From positions 1,736,001 through 1,800,000 of the forward strand of contig JADKHN010000001.1 of the NCBI GenBank assembly GCA_016721725.1: a stretch of 64,000 bases of DNA, given 5' to 3'. Numbering within the stretch: the first letter of the stretch is position 1; every line of letters begins with the position of its first letter. The notes under the pieces are model-generated. The model did no database searches. It was not told where the DNA came from and was given only the letters and a program-made list of their open reading frames with translations. The stretch is from Chitinophagaceae bacterium (GTDB lineage Bacteria > Bacteroidota > Bacteroidia > Chitinophagales > Chitinophagaceae). A program made the position numbers and the translations under genes. Shown here piece by piece: positions 24,109 through 31,543 of this stretch.

Positions 24109-25362
24109 TTATTCAAAATCTTCGTATAATAAATACTTCCTCCGGATCATTTTGAATTCGGCGAGGCCGGGTTCCCAGGTCTTACGGATCTCTTCTTCTG
24201 TCTTGCCCAGGATGATCTGTTGCATCAACTGATCGTTGCCCGATAGTTTATGGAAGAAATTATTCTTCAGGAAGAAGCTGTCCTTGCCGGGAAATTGCCG
24301 GTAGGCTTCCAGCAGGTATCTCAGCTGGATGCGGTTATCCATTTTCTTCAATACTTCTTCGGTGGTCCCGCCCAGGTTCCATCCAAAGCATTTCAACCCG
24401 AAGCATTTACTGCTTTTCGCCCCGGCATTGGGCATGGGTGTGAAACTGAACCCTTTGTCGGGTAAGGCCGGATGACCGATGTACTGGAAAGGTTTATCCG
24501 TTCCCCGGCCTTCACTCAGCACCGTGCCTTCAAAGAAACAGGTAGAAGGGTAGAGGTAGATGCTCTGCATTTCCTTGAGGTTGGGCGAGGGGTTGACCGG
24601 TAAGGTATATTTGGTACGGTGGTCGTAATTCTTGCATTTGATCACCTGGATATGAAAGGGGGTATCGGCCGAAGGTTCCGTGGTGATGTTATAGGCATTG
24701 ATGGCATTGGCCAGGGGTGAGAGCCATTTCTCTCCGGCCAGCATCATGGCGTATTCCCCGATGGTCATTCCGTAAACGATCGGAACCGGTTGCATGCCGA
24801 TGAAACTTTTGAATCTCAACTCCAGCACCGGTCCGTCTACATAGAACCCGTTGGGGTTTGGCCTGTCTAGGATCATCAGCGGCTTGTGATTCTCCAGGGC
24901 CGCTTCCAGGTAATATTGGAGGGAGGAGATGAAGGTATAGAACCTGACACCCACATCCTGTATGTCGAAAAGCAGGACATCAACTCCTTCCAGGTCCTCT
25001 TTAGTGGGTTTTTTATGATCACCGTATAGGCTGATGACAGGAATGCCGGTCCTGGCATCGATCGCGTTGTTTACTTTTTCTCCGGCATCGGCATTACCCC
25101 TGAAACCGTGTTCAGGGCCGAATATCTTCACCACTTTGATCCCGCTTTTAATCAGGGTGTCGACGAGGTGGGTGCCTTTCACCTGGCTGGTGGGATTTGC
25201 GAAAACAGCCACCGTCTTGCCTTTGAGCAAGGGCAGGTAGACATTCATCCGTTCGGCGCCGGTGATCACGGCTGGTTGGCCCTGAGTCTGGGCGATGTTT
25301 TGACCGGTTAAGACGAAACAACCGAGCAGGGTCAGGGCCACGCAAAACGATAATTTGTTCAT
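24109..25362 (-). CDS. exo-beta-N-acetylmuramidase NamZ family (DUF1343)
   Basis: From the ATG at 25362 the product has 417 residues with a signal peptide (hydrophobic about 5-22). The core matches DUF1343, whose characterised member NamZ removes terminal MurNAc from peptidoglycan fragments: GKTVAVFANPTSQVKGTHLVDTL, FGPEHGFRGNADAGEKV, LLFDIQDVGVRFYTFISSL, DRPNPNGFYVDGP and GMTIGEYAMML. It is probably periplasmic and part of cell-wall recycling. A nine-codon longer start (25389) is possible but puts charged residues ahead of the signal. Confidence 0.88.
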   Translation of the reverse strand: MNKLSFCVALTLLGCFVLTGQNIAQTQGQPAVITGAERMNVYLPLLKGKTVAVFANPTSQVKGTHLVDTLIKSGIKVVKIFGPEHGFRGNADAGEKVNNAIDARTGIPVISLYGDHKKPTKEDLEGVDVLLFDIQDVGVRFYTFISSLQYYLEAALENHKPLMILDRPNPNGFYVDGPVLELRFKSFIGMQPVPIVYGMTIGEYAMMLAGEKWLSPLANAINAYNITTEPSADTPFHIQVIKCKNYDHRTKYTLPVNPSPNLKEMQSIYLYPSTCFFEGTVLSEGRGTDKPFQYIGHPALPDKGFSFTPMPNAGAKSSKCFGLKCFGWNLGGTTEEVLKKMDNRIQLRYLLEAYRQFPGKDSFFLKNNFFHKLSGNDQLMQQIILGKTEEEIRKTWEPGLAEFKMIRRKYLLYEDFE

Positions 25363-25409
25363 GGGCCAAATTTCACTAAAACTTTTCATTTTGAATTGAT
25401 ATTATATGG

Positions 25410-25586
25410 TAATTTGCACCCGTTTCAGCAAATCTCATCTTCTATTCTTCACTATTATTAGATCAGAAAAGCCGGAAAAGCGTCCCGATCCGCATCGGGA
25501 TACGAAGCTAAGAACTCCGGCAGCAAAGGTTGCCGGAAACCCGGATGAACGGGAGCCTATTATTTTAATCAGTAAAAAAGACAAAC
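25410..25586 (+). promoter_or_regulatory. hairpin-rich leader of the FKBP gene
   Basis: Between a TAATTTG -7-like element (25410-25416) and the FKBP start are three consecutive perfect stems: TCCCGAT/ATCGGGA (25483-25489, 25494-25500), CCGGCA/TGCCGG (25517-25522, 25531-25536) and CCCG/CGGG (25540-25543, 25550-25553). The first is related to the GATAGCTATC repeat type at 4.85 kb. The other two lie back to back and could be a structured 5' UTR. I cannot match them to a known riboswitch. Confidence 0.4.
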
Positions 25587-26015
25587 ATGCAACAAGTTAA
25601 AGAAGGAGATGTAGTACGGGTACATTACACCGGAAAATTAACCAGCGGAGAACAATTTGATTCTTCCGCCGGAAGGGAACCATTGGAATTCACCGTTGGC
25701 GCGGGCCAGATGATCAAGGGATTCGATGCCGCCATGCCGGGAATGACCCTGGGAGAAAAAAAGACGATCAATATCGCCCCGGAGGATGCCTATGGGCCGA
25801 GGAATGAAGATGCGATCATCCAGTTCCCCAAAGAAAATGTACCTGCCGAAATGGTCCTAGAGCCAGGTATGCCCCTCACCTTAAGTAACCAGCAAGGCCA
25901 GCCGGTTCCGGTGATCGTGCTGGAGATCACGGATGAAGTGGTGATCATGGATGCCAATCATTTCCTGGCCGGCCAGGAACTTGTTTTTGACATTGAACTG
26001 GTGGAGATCGTCTGA
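25587..26015 (+). CDS. FKBP-type peptidyl-prolyl isomerase, SlyD-like
   Basis: The 142-residue protein has an FKBP domain with a flap insert: VKEGDVVRVHYTGKLTSGEQFDSS at the N-terminus, AGQMIKGFDAAMPGMTLGEKKT, AYGPRNEDAII, then an insert-in-flap region (about 70-125) and ELVFDIELVEI at the end, as in SlyD-type proteins. The C-terminal His-rich metal tail of E. coli SlyD is absent. It acts as a folding helper in the cytoplasm. A long leader with three stems precedes it and a terminator follows. Confidence 0.92.
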   Translation: MQQVKEGDVVRVHYTGKLTSGEQFDSSAGREPLEFTVGAGQMIKGFDAAMPGMTLGEKKTINIAPEDAYGPRNEDAIIQFPKENVPAEMVLEPGMPLTLSNQQGQPVPVIVLEITDEVVIMDANHFLAGQELVFDIELVEIV

Positions 26016-26040
26016 GTAATAAGTACTAAGTAATAAGTTT

Positions 26041-26081
26041 AAGCAGGCAGTCTGGATGAATCCAGGCTACCTGCTTTTTTA
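26041..26081 (+). terminator. rho-independent terminator after the FKBP gene
   Basis: AAGCAGG (26041-26047) pairs with CCTGCTT (26070-26076), with an inner CTGGAT/ATCCAG stem (26052-26057, 26060-26065) and a T-run to 26081. Confidence 0.85.
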
Positions 26082-26103
26082 TTCAGGATAAGACCATCCC
26101 GGT

Positions 26104-26658
26104 TCATGATTTCCTGCTGTACCACCAGCCCAGCCACAATCCGACCAATCCCCAGCTTGCCAGGTTATCCAGCAATTCCGGTTTAATAACATCCCAGTGT
26201 GTATGCATCCAGATATGTCCGTTGTACCAGACAAACAGGAAACAAATGATCCCAAAAGTCAAGGTAGTACTGAATACCGCTCCAAAACTTTTATTGCCCA
26301 GCCTCCCGATCACCACACAGCAAAGCCAGATACAGACCAGGCAGACCAGGAAGGCCCTGATGATCTGCATCATCATGTTTGATTTATAGGATTGAACATA
26401 CGAAATCGATATCCAGGGCTTTCCCTGCAGATTCTTATCCAATTCTTCCATGGCCTTTCGGTCTGAACCCGGTGGCAGGTGCGGAAGGCTATATTGCCCG
26501 TCTTCCTTAAGTGATTTGGAGATCGCCTGGATCAGGGTGTCCTGGGCGGGCGTATATTTATACGCTTTCTCATGGAAATTGAATAATGTCCAGGACAAAG
26601 ACTGCCAGGCGAATAGCAGGATCGCGCCTACCAGGGTGCCAATGATGATTTTTTTCAT
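26104..26658 (-). CDS. membrane protein of unknown function
   Basis: From the ATG at 26658 the product has 184 residues: an N-terminal membrane helix (IIIGTLVGAILLFAWQSLSWTLF), a soluble part of about 75 residues with KYTPAQDTLIQAIS and QYSLPHLPPGS, then three membrane helices (about 100-180) ending SWGLVGLWLGWWYSRKS. I recognise no family with certainty. The longer frame to 26715 adds residues ahead of the first helix and is less likely. It is divergent from pepT. Confidence 0.7.
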   Translation of the reverse strand: MKKIIIGTLVGAILLFAWQSLSWTLFNFHEKAYKYTPAQDTLIQAISKSLKEDGQYSLPHLPPGSDRKAMEELDKNLQGKPWISISYVQSYKSNMMMQIIRAFLVCLVCIWLCCVVIGRLGNKSFGAVFSTTLTFGIICFLFVWYNGHIWMHTHWDVIKPELLDNLASWGLVGLWLGWWYSRKS

Positions 26659-26762
26659 ATCGTGGGGTTTTGGTGAAAAGAGCGAAAAAATAGAAATTTT
26701 GTTTGGGAAAAGCAAGGGTTAAATGACGATCGGCCATGGGTAAAAACAAAGGGAATCTTTTA

Positions 26763-26802
26763 CAAATTGCAATTTGTCTGTTGCCTATTTCAAGTAAGTT
26801 TG
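26763..26802 (+). promoter_or_regulatory. pepT promoter with overlapping palindrome
   Basis: TTTG (26773-26776), 18 bp, then TAAGTTTG (26795-26802) match the Bacteroidota -33/-7 consensus, 16 bp before the pepT ATG. A perfect 14-bp palindrome CAAATTGCAATTTG (26763-26776) overlaps the -33 element, the position expected of an operator. Confidence 0.7.
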
Positions 26803-26818
26803 TATAAATATTCAGCCC

Positions 26819-28069
26819 ATGATCCAGATCAGCCAGGATACCATTGCCGAACGCTTCATGCGTTATGTTCAGGTAGATACCCAGAGCGACCCCACCAGCA
26901 ACGCCCATCCCACCACGGAGAAACAAAAGGACCTCAGTAAAATGCTGTTGCGGGAGCTTTATGGCATGGGCATCACCCAGGTAGAGACCGATGAATTCGG
27001 TTATGTATATGCCACCATCCCTTCCAACAGCGATAAGAAAGACATTCCCGTCATTTGTTTTTGCGCTCATGTGGATACGGCGCCCGATTGCAGCGGAACC
27101 AACGTAAAACCCATCCTTCACCGGTATTATGACGGACAGGATATTGTTCTGCCGGATGACCCGTCATTGGTACTCCGCGTCATCGATTCCCCTTACCTGA
27201 AACACCATCTCAACAGCGGTGTCATCACCGCGAGCGGATTGACCTTATTGGGTTCGGATGATAAAAGCGGCGTGGCGGCGATCATGGAAGCGGCTTTGTT
27301 CTTCATGCAGAATCCGGTGGTGAAACATGGCACCATCAGGATCCTCTTCACCCCGGATGAGGAAGTGGGACAGGGTACGGCGAAAGTGGATATGCAGAAG
27401 CTGGGCGCTCAGTTCGGATACACCCTGGACGGCGGGGAAGCCGGCAGCCTCGAAGATGAGACCTTCAGCGCCGATGGCGCCACGATCACCATCAACGGGG
27501 TCATTACCCATCCGGGTTATGCCAAGGATAAAATGATCAATGCCCTGAAAGTGGCCGGCGCCGTTCTGGAAGCTTTGCCCAAGACGGAATGGAGCCCGGA
27601 GACCACCGAGGCCAAGGAAGGATTCGTCCACCCGGTCTCCATGAACGGCATCGCTGAAAAAGCGACGATCCAGTTCATCGTCAGGGATTTCACCCTGGCC
27701 GGTTTGAAGGCACATCACCAGCGATTGAAGCAGATCGCCGCTGAAACCGTAGCCCGGTATCCGGGGGTCACCATGGATTACCAGGCTACCGAGCAATACC
27801 GGAATATGAAAGAAGTACTGGACTGTTGTCCGCATGTGGTCGCTTATGCCGAAGAAGCCATTCAACGCGCCGGCCTTACCGTGAAAAAGGAAAGCATCCG
27901 CGGAGGAACCGATGGAAGCCGCTTCAGTTATATCGGGATGCCCTGTCCTAATCTCTTCACTGGCATGCAGAACATCCACAGCAAACTGGAATGGATCGGT
28001 ACGAAGGATATGGCCAAGGCGGCCGAGACCATCGTTCACCTGGCCATGATCTGGGAGGAGAAAGGTTGA
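26819..28069 (+). CDS. pepT: peptidase T (tripeptide aminopeptidase)
   Basis: The 416-residue zinc peptidase releases the N-terminal residue of tripeptides in the cytoplasm. Family motifs are RFMRYVQVDTQSD, FCAHVDTAPDCSG (first zinc ligands), LLGSDDKSGVAAIMEA (bridging Asp), LFTPDEEVGQGTAK (catalytic Glu), YTLDGGEAGSLEDE and RGGTDGSRFSYIGMPCPNLFTG. The length is typical. Its last Gly codon and stop codon lie inside the first unit of a heptamer repeat array, so the array limits the 3' end. Confidence 0.96.
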   Translation: MIQISQDTIAERFMRYVQVDTQSDPTSNAHPTTEKQKDLSKMLLRELYGMGITQVETDEFGYVYATIPSNSDKKDIPVICFCAHVDTAPDCSGTNVKPILHRYYDGQDIVLPDDPSLVLRVIDSPYLKHHLNSGVITASGLTLLGSDDKSGVAAIMEAALFFMQNPVVKHGTIRILFTPDEEVGQGTAKVDMQKLGAQFGYTLDGGEAGSLEDETFSADGATITINGVITHPGYAKDKMINALKVAGAVLEALPKTEWSPETTEAKEGFVHPVSMNGIAEKATIQFIVRDFTLAGLKAHHQRLKQIAAETVARYPGVTMDYQATEQYRNMKEVLDCCPHVVAYAEEAIQRAGLTVKKESIRGGTDGSRFSYIGMPCPNLFTGMQNIHSKLEWIGTKDMAKAAETIVHLAMIWEEKG

Positions 28070-28154
28070 AGGTTGAAGGTTGATGGTTGATGGTTGATGG
28101 TTGATGGTTGATGGTTGATGGTTGATGGTTGATGGTTGATGGTTGATGGTTGAG
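28064..28154. repeat. heptamer tandem repeat (GGTTGAT)
   Basis: Thirteen uninterrupted 7-bp units cover 28064-28154: two GGTTGAA, ten identical GGTTGAT (28078-28147) and one GGTTGAG. The first unit supplies the pepT stop codon. Perfect copies suggest recent slippage expansion. Confidence 0.95.
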
Positions 28155-28191
28155 TTTTGGGATGGCAAGTTATATATTCCTTGATCTCCGC

Positions 28192-28245
28192 ACTAAACCT
28201 CCTAAACCTCCTAAACCCCCTAAACCTCCTAAACTTTCTAAACCT
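28192..28245. repeat. nonamer tandem repeat (CCTAAACCT)
   Basis: Six units of a 9-bp repeat, CCTAAACCT with small changes, fill 28192-28245 between the heptamer array and the SPFH gene. With the heptamers they make up most of the 216-bp spacer. Confidence 0.9.
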
Positions 28246-28285
28246 TCTTAAATAAAATAGCTATCTTAAAGTAAAATTTATCATC

Positions 28286-29212
28286 ATGGAATATTTAAAA
28301 GAATACTGGTGGGTCATTATCCTCGTATTTGCCTTCCTGGGTTGTTTTGTAACCATCAACCAGGGGTTCATCGGTGTGGTGACCATGTTCGGTAAATATC
28401 GCCGGATCCTGCGCCCGGGTTTGAATTTCAAGATCCCGTTCCTGGAACAGATATTTAAGAAAGTAAGTATACAGAACCGCTCTGTGGAACTCGAGTTTCA
28501 GGCTGTTACGGTTGACCAGGCGAATGTTTATTTCAAGTCCATGCTGTTATACTCGGTGATCAATGTGGATGAAGAGACCATCAAGAACGTCGCCTTTAAG
28601 TTCATCAGCGATAAGGACTTCATGCAAGCCCTGATCCGAACCGTGGAAGGCAGCATCCGCGCCTTCGTGGCGACGAAGAAACAGGCCGAAGTGCTGAATG
28701 TGCGACGTGATATCGTGGAGAATGTGAAAGAGCAGGTGGATGTTTCCCTGGAAGCCTGGGGTTATCATCTCCAGGACCTTCAGATCAACGACATCACGTT
28801 TGATGAAGCCATCATCACCAGCATGAGCAAGGTGGTGGCCAGTAATAACCTGAAGGCAGCCGCCGAGAACGAAGGACAGGCCTTATTGATCACCAAGACC
28901 AAGGCTGCCGAAGCTGAAGGTAATGCCATCAAGATCGCCGCGGAAGCCGAAAGGCAGGCCGCCCAATTGCGCGGACAGGGCGTGGCCCTCTTCCGGGAAG
29001 AAGTGGCCAAGGGGATGAGCCAGGCCGCTGAACAAATGAAGCAGGCCAACCTGGATACCAATGTGATCCTTTTCAGCATGTGGACGGAAGCCATCAAGAA
29101 TTTCGCGGAATACGGCAAGGGCAATGTGATCTTCCTCGACGGCAGCAGCGAAGGCATGGAGAAGACCATGCGGCAGATCATGGCCATGCAACAGATGGGT
29201 GGGAAATCATGA
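28286..29212 (+). CDS. SPFH/Band 7 family membrane protein
   Basis: The 308-residue protein has an N-terminal membrane helix (WWVIILVFAFLGCFVTI), then a Band 7 domain (about 28-190; VPPG-type loop as RRILRPGLNFKIPFLEQ, and VDQANVYFKSMLLYSV), a coiled coil rich in A, E and K (about 195-245, KAAEAEGNAIKIAAEAERQA) and a C-terminal hydrophobic part. Family members scaffold membrane microdomains or guard proteases. A strong terminator follows. No NfeD partner is adjacent. Confidence 0.9.
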   Translation: MEYLKEYWWVIILVFAFLGCFVTINQGFIGVVTMFGKYRRILRPGLNFKIPFLEQIFKKVSIQNRSVELEFQAVTVDQANVYFKSMLLYSVINVDEETIKNVAFKFISDKDFMQALIRTVEGSIRAFVATKKQAEVLNVRRDIVENVKEQVDVSLEAWGYHLQDLQINDITFDEAIITSMSKVVASNNLKAAAENEGQALLITKTKAAEAEGNAIKIAAEAERQAAQLRGQGVALFREEVAKGMSQAAEQMKQANLDTNVILFSMWTEAIKNFAEYGKGNVIFLDGSSEGMEKTMRQIMAMQQMGGKS

Positions 29213-29240
29213 AGTTGAAGGTTGAAGGTTGAAAGTTATC

Positions 29241-29267
29241 GGGCTCAAAGTTGAGCCCCTTTTTTTT
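29241..29267 (+). terminator. rho-independent terminator after the SPFH gene
   Basis: GGGCTCAA (29241-29248), AG, TTGAGCCC (29251-29258), followed by a run of eight Ts. Confidence 0.92.
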
Positions 29268-29423
29268 GCTTGCCCGGTCTCCATGATCGGTATCTGTATC
29301 GGACAACGGTAAGATTAACATTTCCTTAGAGTGATAACTTCGATTTGTTTCGTTTCATTGCAGTTGGTACCAGGCTTTGGCACAATTATAGAAGCTTGAT
29401 CCATAAACCTAAAACCGGCAATT

Positions 29424-30101
29424 ATGTTCGATATTCTTTTGCAGACCGATACGGCAGGAGCTTCAAAAGCCATGGCTTCCCAGGTGGAATCGGTATGGGG
29501 CGTACTCGTAAAAGGGGGCGTTTTGATGATCCCCCTGATGGCTTTGCTGGCGGTGGCCATCTTCTTTTTCATTGAGCGGCTGATCGCCATCCGGAAGGCG
29601 GCCCGGATCGAGGATAATTTCATGAACATCATCCGCGATCATATCGTCAATGGCAACATCACCGCGGCCCGCAGCCTGGCCAAGAATACCAATAACCCGG
29701 TCGCCCGCATTATCGACAAGGGCATTCTGCGCATCGGCAAACCCATTGATGCCATTGAAAAGAGCATGGACAATGTGGGAGTACTTGAAATGTACAGTAT
29801 GGAAAAGAACCTGTCCATCCTGTCCATCATTTCCAGGATAGCGCCACTGTTCGGGTTCCTGGGTACCATCATCGGGATGTTGTCGCTTTTCAAAGGCATT
29901 GCCTCCACATCGGAATACACTCCCAATACGATCGCGGACGGGATCTATATCAAGATGATCACTTCAGCCACGGGGCTGATCATCGGGATACTCACCTACC
30001 TGGGGTACAGTTACCTCAATGCGCAGATCAGGCGGGTGGAAAATAAGATGGATGCGGCGAGCGCCGAATTCATCGATATCCTGCAGGAGCCGACAAAGTA
30101 A
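29424..30101 (+). CDS. exbB: ExbB/TolQ/MotA-family proton channel
   Basis: The 225-residue protein has three membrane helices: VLMIPLMALLAVAIFFFIERL near 35-55, one near 140-160 (APLFGFLGTIIGMLSLFKGI) and one near 180-200 (TSATGLIIGILTYLGYSYL). The TM2-TM3 pattern with G-G-T-I-G and an S-A-T-G-L loop is that of ExbB. With ExbD it energises TonB or Tol systems at the inner membrane. The ExbD gene follows after a 96-bp spacer that holds an inverted-arm repeat. Confidence 0.92.
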   Translation: MFDILLQTDTAGASKAMASQVESVWGVLVKGGVLMIPLMALLAVAIFFFIERLIAIRKAARIEDNFMNIIRDHIVNGNITAARSLAKNTNNPVARIIDKGILRIGKPIDAIEKSMDNVGVLEMYSMEKNLSILSIISRIAPLFGFLGTIIGMLSLFKGIASTSEYTPNTIADGIYIKMITSATGLIIGILTYLGYSYLNAQIRRVENKMDAASAEFIDILQEPTK

Positions 30102-30120
30102 TTATAAATTTTAAATTGTG

Positions 30121-30169
30121 AATTTTGAATTCTGGACAAGGCAAAGGTTTATAAGCTCAATTCAAAATT
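30121..30169. repeat. inverted-arm spacer element between exbB and exbD
   Basis: AATTTTGAATT (30121-30131) and AATTCAAAATT (30159-30169) are a perfect 11-bp inverted repeat, flanked by further AATTTTAAATT and TTTAAAATTC copies from about 30104 to 30190. It separates two genes normally tightly linked. Confidence 0.75.
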
Positions 30170-30197
30170 TAAAATTCAGCATTCAAAATAATCAAGA

Positions 30198-30599
30198 GTG
30201 AGCTTAAGAAAAAAATTCAAGGAAGACCAGGCTGAAGTGGATACCGGTCCGTTGAACGATATCCTGTTCATCCTCATGTTCTTCTTCCTCATCATCTCCA
30301 CACTGGCGAATCCCAATGTGATCAAGATGAGCAACCCTAAAGCGAAAAGCGATACAAAAGCGAAGCAAAGCGTGATCGTGAGCATTGATAAGAACAGGAC
30401 GGTCTATATCGGCCAGCAACGCATCGTCTTCGACTCGCTGGAATCCTCATTGAAATCCCATATTCATTCCGGGGACAGCATAAAGCCCGCAGTCGTCATC
30501 AACGCCGATTCTCTGGTGGCCTGGAAGGATATCGTTAAGATCATGAGCGTGGCCAAAAAACTCGGAGCAACCACTTCGGCATCGGTGAGCAATCAATAA
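30198..30599 (+). CDS. exbD: ExbD/TolR biopolymer transport protein
   Basis: The 133-residue protein has one N-terminal membrane helix (DILFILMFFFLIISTLAN) with the key aspartate in GPLNDILF, and a periplasmic domain with VSIDKNRTVYIGQQRI and NADSLVAWKDIVKIMSVAKKLG. It is the proton-coupled partner of ExbB. The start is a GTG, supported by KKFKED basic residues at the front. Its stop overlaps the stop of the convergent prmC gene by 7 bp. Confidence 0.9.
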   Translation: MSLRKKFKEDQAEVDTGPLNDILFILMFFFLIISTLANPNVIKMSNPKAKSDTKAKQSVIVSIDKNRTVYIGQQRIVFDSLESSLKSHIHSGDSIKPAVVINADSLVAWKDIVKIMSVAKKLGATTSASVSNQ

Positions 30600-31480
30600 G
30601 CCAGTTTGATCATCCTCTCCCTGCCATAAAGATCTTTCCTGATCTCGATCTGTTTGAAGTCTGGTTTAAAAAGAGTTGCGACTTCTTCTGCATGAGTGGC
30701 ATCCACCTCCAGGTAAACCGACCCCGTTTTTTTCAGATGCTCGAGGCAAAAAGCGGCGATCCGTCTGTAAAAGATGCAAGGATCATCCTCCGGAACAAAC
30801 AGGGCAGTATGCGGTTCAAAATCCACGACATGCTTATCCAGTTTATCTTTTTCAGACAGTGGGATATAAGGCGGGTTACTGATGATGATATCGAATTTCG
30901 GTAATATCGGCCATTGAGAGGATCTCAGAAAATCCATTTTCACTAATTGTATCTCGGCATGATGGGTATGTGCATTTTCCCTGGCCAGGTCCAGGGCGTC
31001 CTGGCTGATATCAAGCGCCGTCACCTGGCTTCCGGGCAGGTTTTTTTTCAGGGTGATGGCGATACAGCCACTGCCGGTTCCTATATCCAGTATGGACAAT
31101 CTCGAATGTTTCTCCGTTCCCCCCGATTGATTGACACGGTAGATATTTGTTTTAAAGTCCCTGAGTACCCAGTCAGCCAGTTCCTCGGTCTCCGGCCTGG
31201 GGATCAGTACCTGTTCGTTCACTTTGTATTTCAGGTGATGGAACCAGCATTCCCCCAATACATATTGTACCGGTTTGTGTTCCCTTAACTCAGTTAAGGC
31301 CCTGTTCAATTCATCCAGGGTGACCGGATCGATCCCGGTATTCGGATTGATCAGCAATCCGGCCTTTTTGATCCCGGCGATCGATTCGAAGACCAGGTCG
31401 GTTATGACGGTGGCTTCAGAAAGTTCATAAAGGTCCTGCAGTTTCAACAGGAATTCCCGGTATAGTTCTTTTGCGGTCAT
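30593..31480 (-). CDS. prmC: peptide chain release factor N5-glutamine methyltransferase
   Basis: From the ATG at 31480 the product has 295 residues. PrmC methylates the GGQ glutamine of release factors. Motifs are YVLGECWFHHLKYKVNEQVLIPRPETEELADWVL, the SAM-site ILDIGTGSGCIAITL and the substrate NPPY in IISNPPYIPLSEKD. I chose 31480 because a perfect -7 box (TATGTTTG, 31486-31493 on the minus strand) overlaps the alternative ATG at 31492. The transcript would be nearly leaderless. It is divergent from ribD. Confidence 0.94.
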   Translation of the reverse strand: MTAKELYREFLLKLQDLYELSEATVITDLVFESIAGIKKAGLLINPNTGIDPVTLDELNRALTELREHKPVQYVLGECWFHHLKYKVNEQVLIPRPETEELADWVLRDFKTNIYRVNQSGGTEKHSRLSILDIGTGSGCIAITLKKNLPGSQVTALDISQDALDLARENAHTHHAEIQLVKMDFLRSSQWPILPKFDIIISNPPYIPLSEKDKLDKHVVDFEPHTALFVPEDDPCIFYRRIAAFCLEHLKKTGSVYLEVDATHAEEVATLFKPDFKQIEIRKDLYGRERMIKLAY

Positions 31481-31485
31481 CAAAG

Positions 31486-31493
31486 CAAACATA
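31486..31493 (-). promoter_or_regulatory. -7 promoter element of prmC
   Basis: The minus strand reads TATGTTTG, a perfect TAnnTTTG, ending 5 bp before the chosen prmC ATG. Confidence 0.65.
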
Positions 31494-31510
31494 GTTTATT
31501 TTCGGATGCG

Positions 31511-31518
31511 TACTTTTG
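31511..31518 (+). promoter_or_regulatory. -7 promoter element of ribD
   Basis: TACTTTTG is a perfect TAnnTTTG match 25 bp before the ribD ATG, only 17 bp from the prmC -7 box on the other strand, so the two divergent promoters are back to back. Confidence 0.65.
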
Positions 31519-31543
31519 CAGTCTGAATACCGACGAACGATAT

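Noticed and set aside
27245..28168. 307-codon minus-strand frame over pepT with seven-residue repeats at its start
   Set aside because: It is antisense to a certain pepT gene, and the peptide repeats are just the GGTTGAT heptamers read in a 21-bp period.
29377..29393. sigma-54-like site TTGGCAC upstream of exbB
   Set aside because: The -12 part at the right distance reads TAGAA and lacks the required GC, so the match is half a site only.
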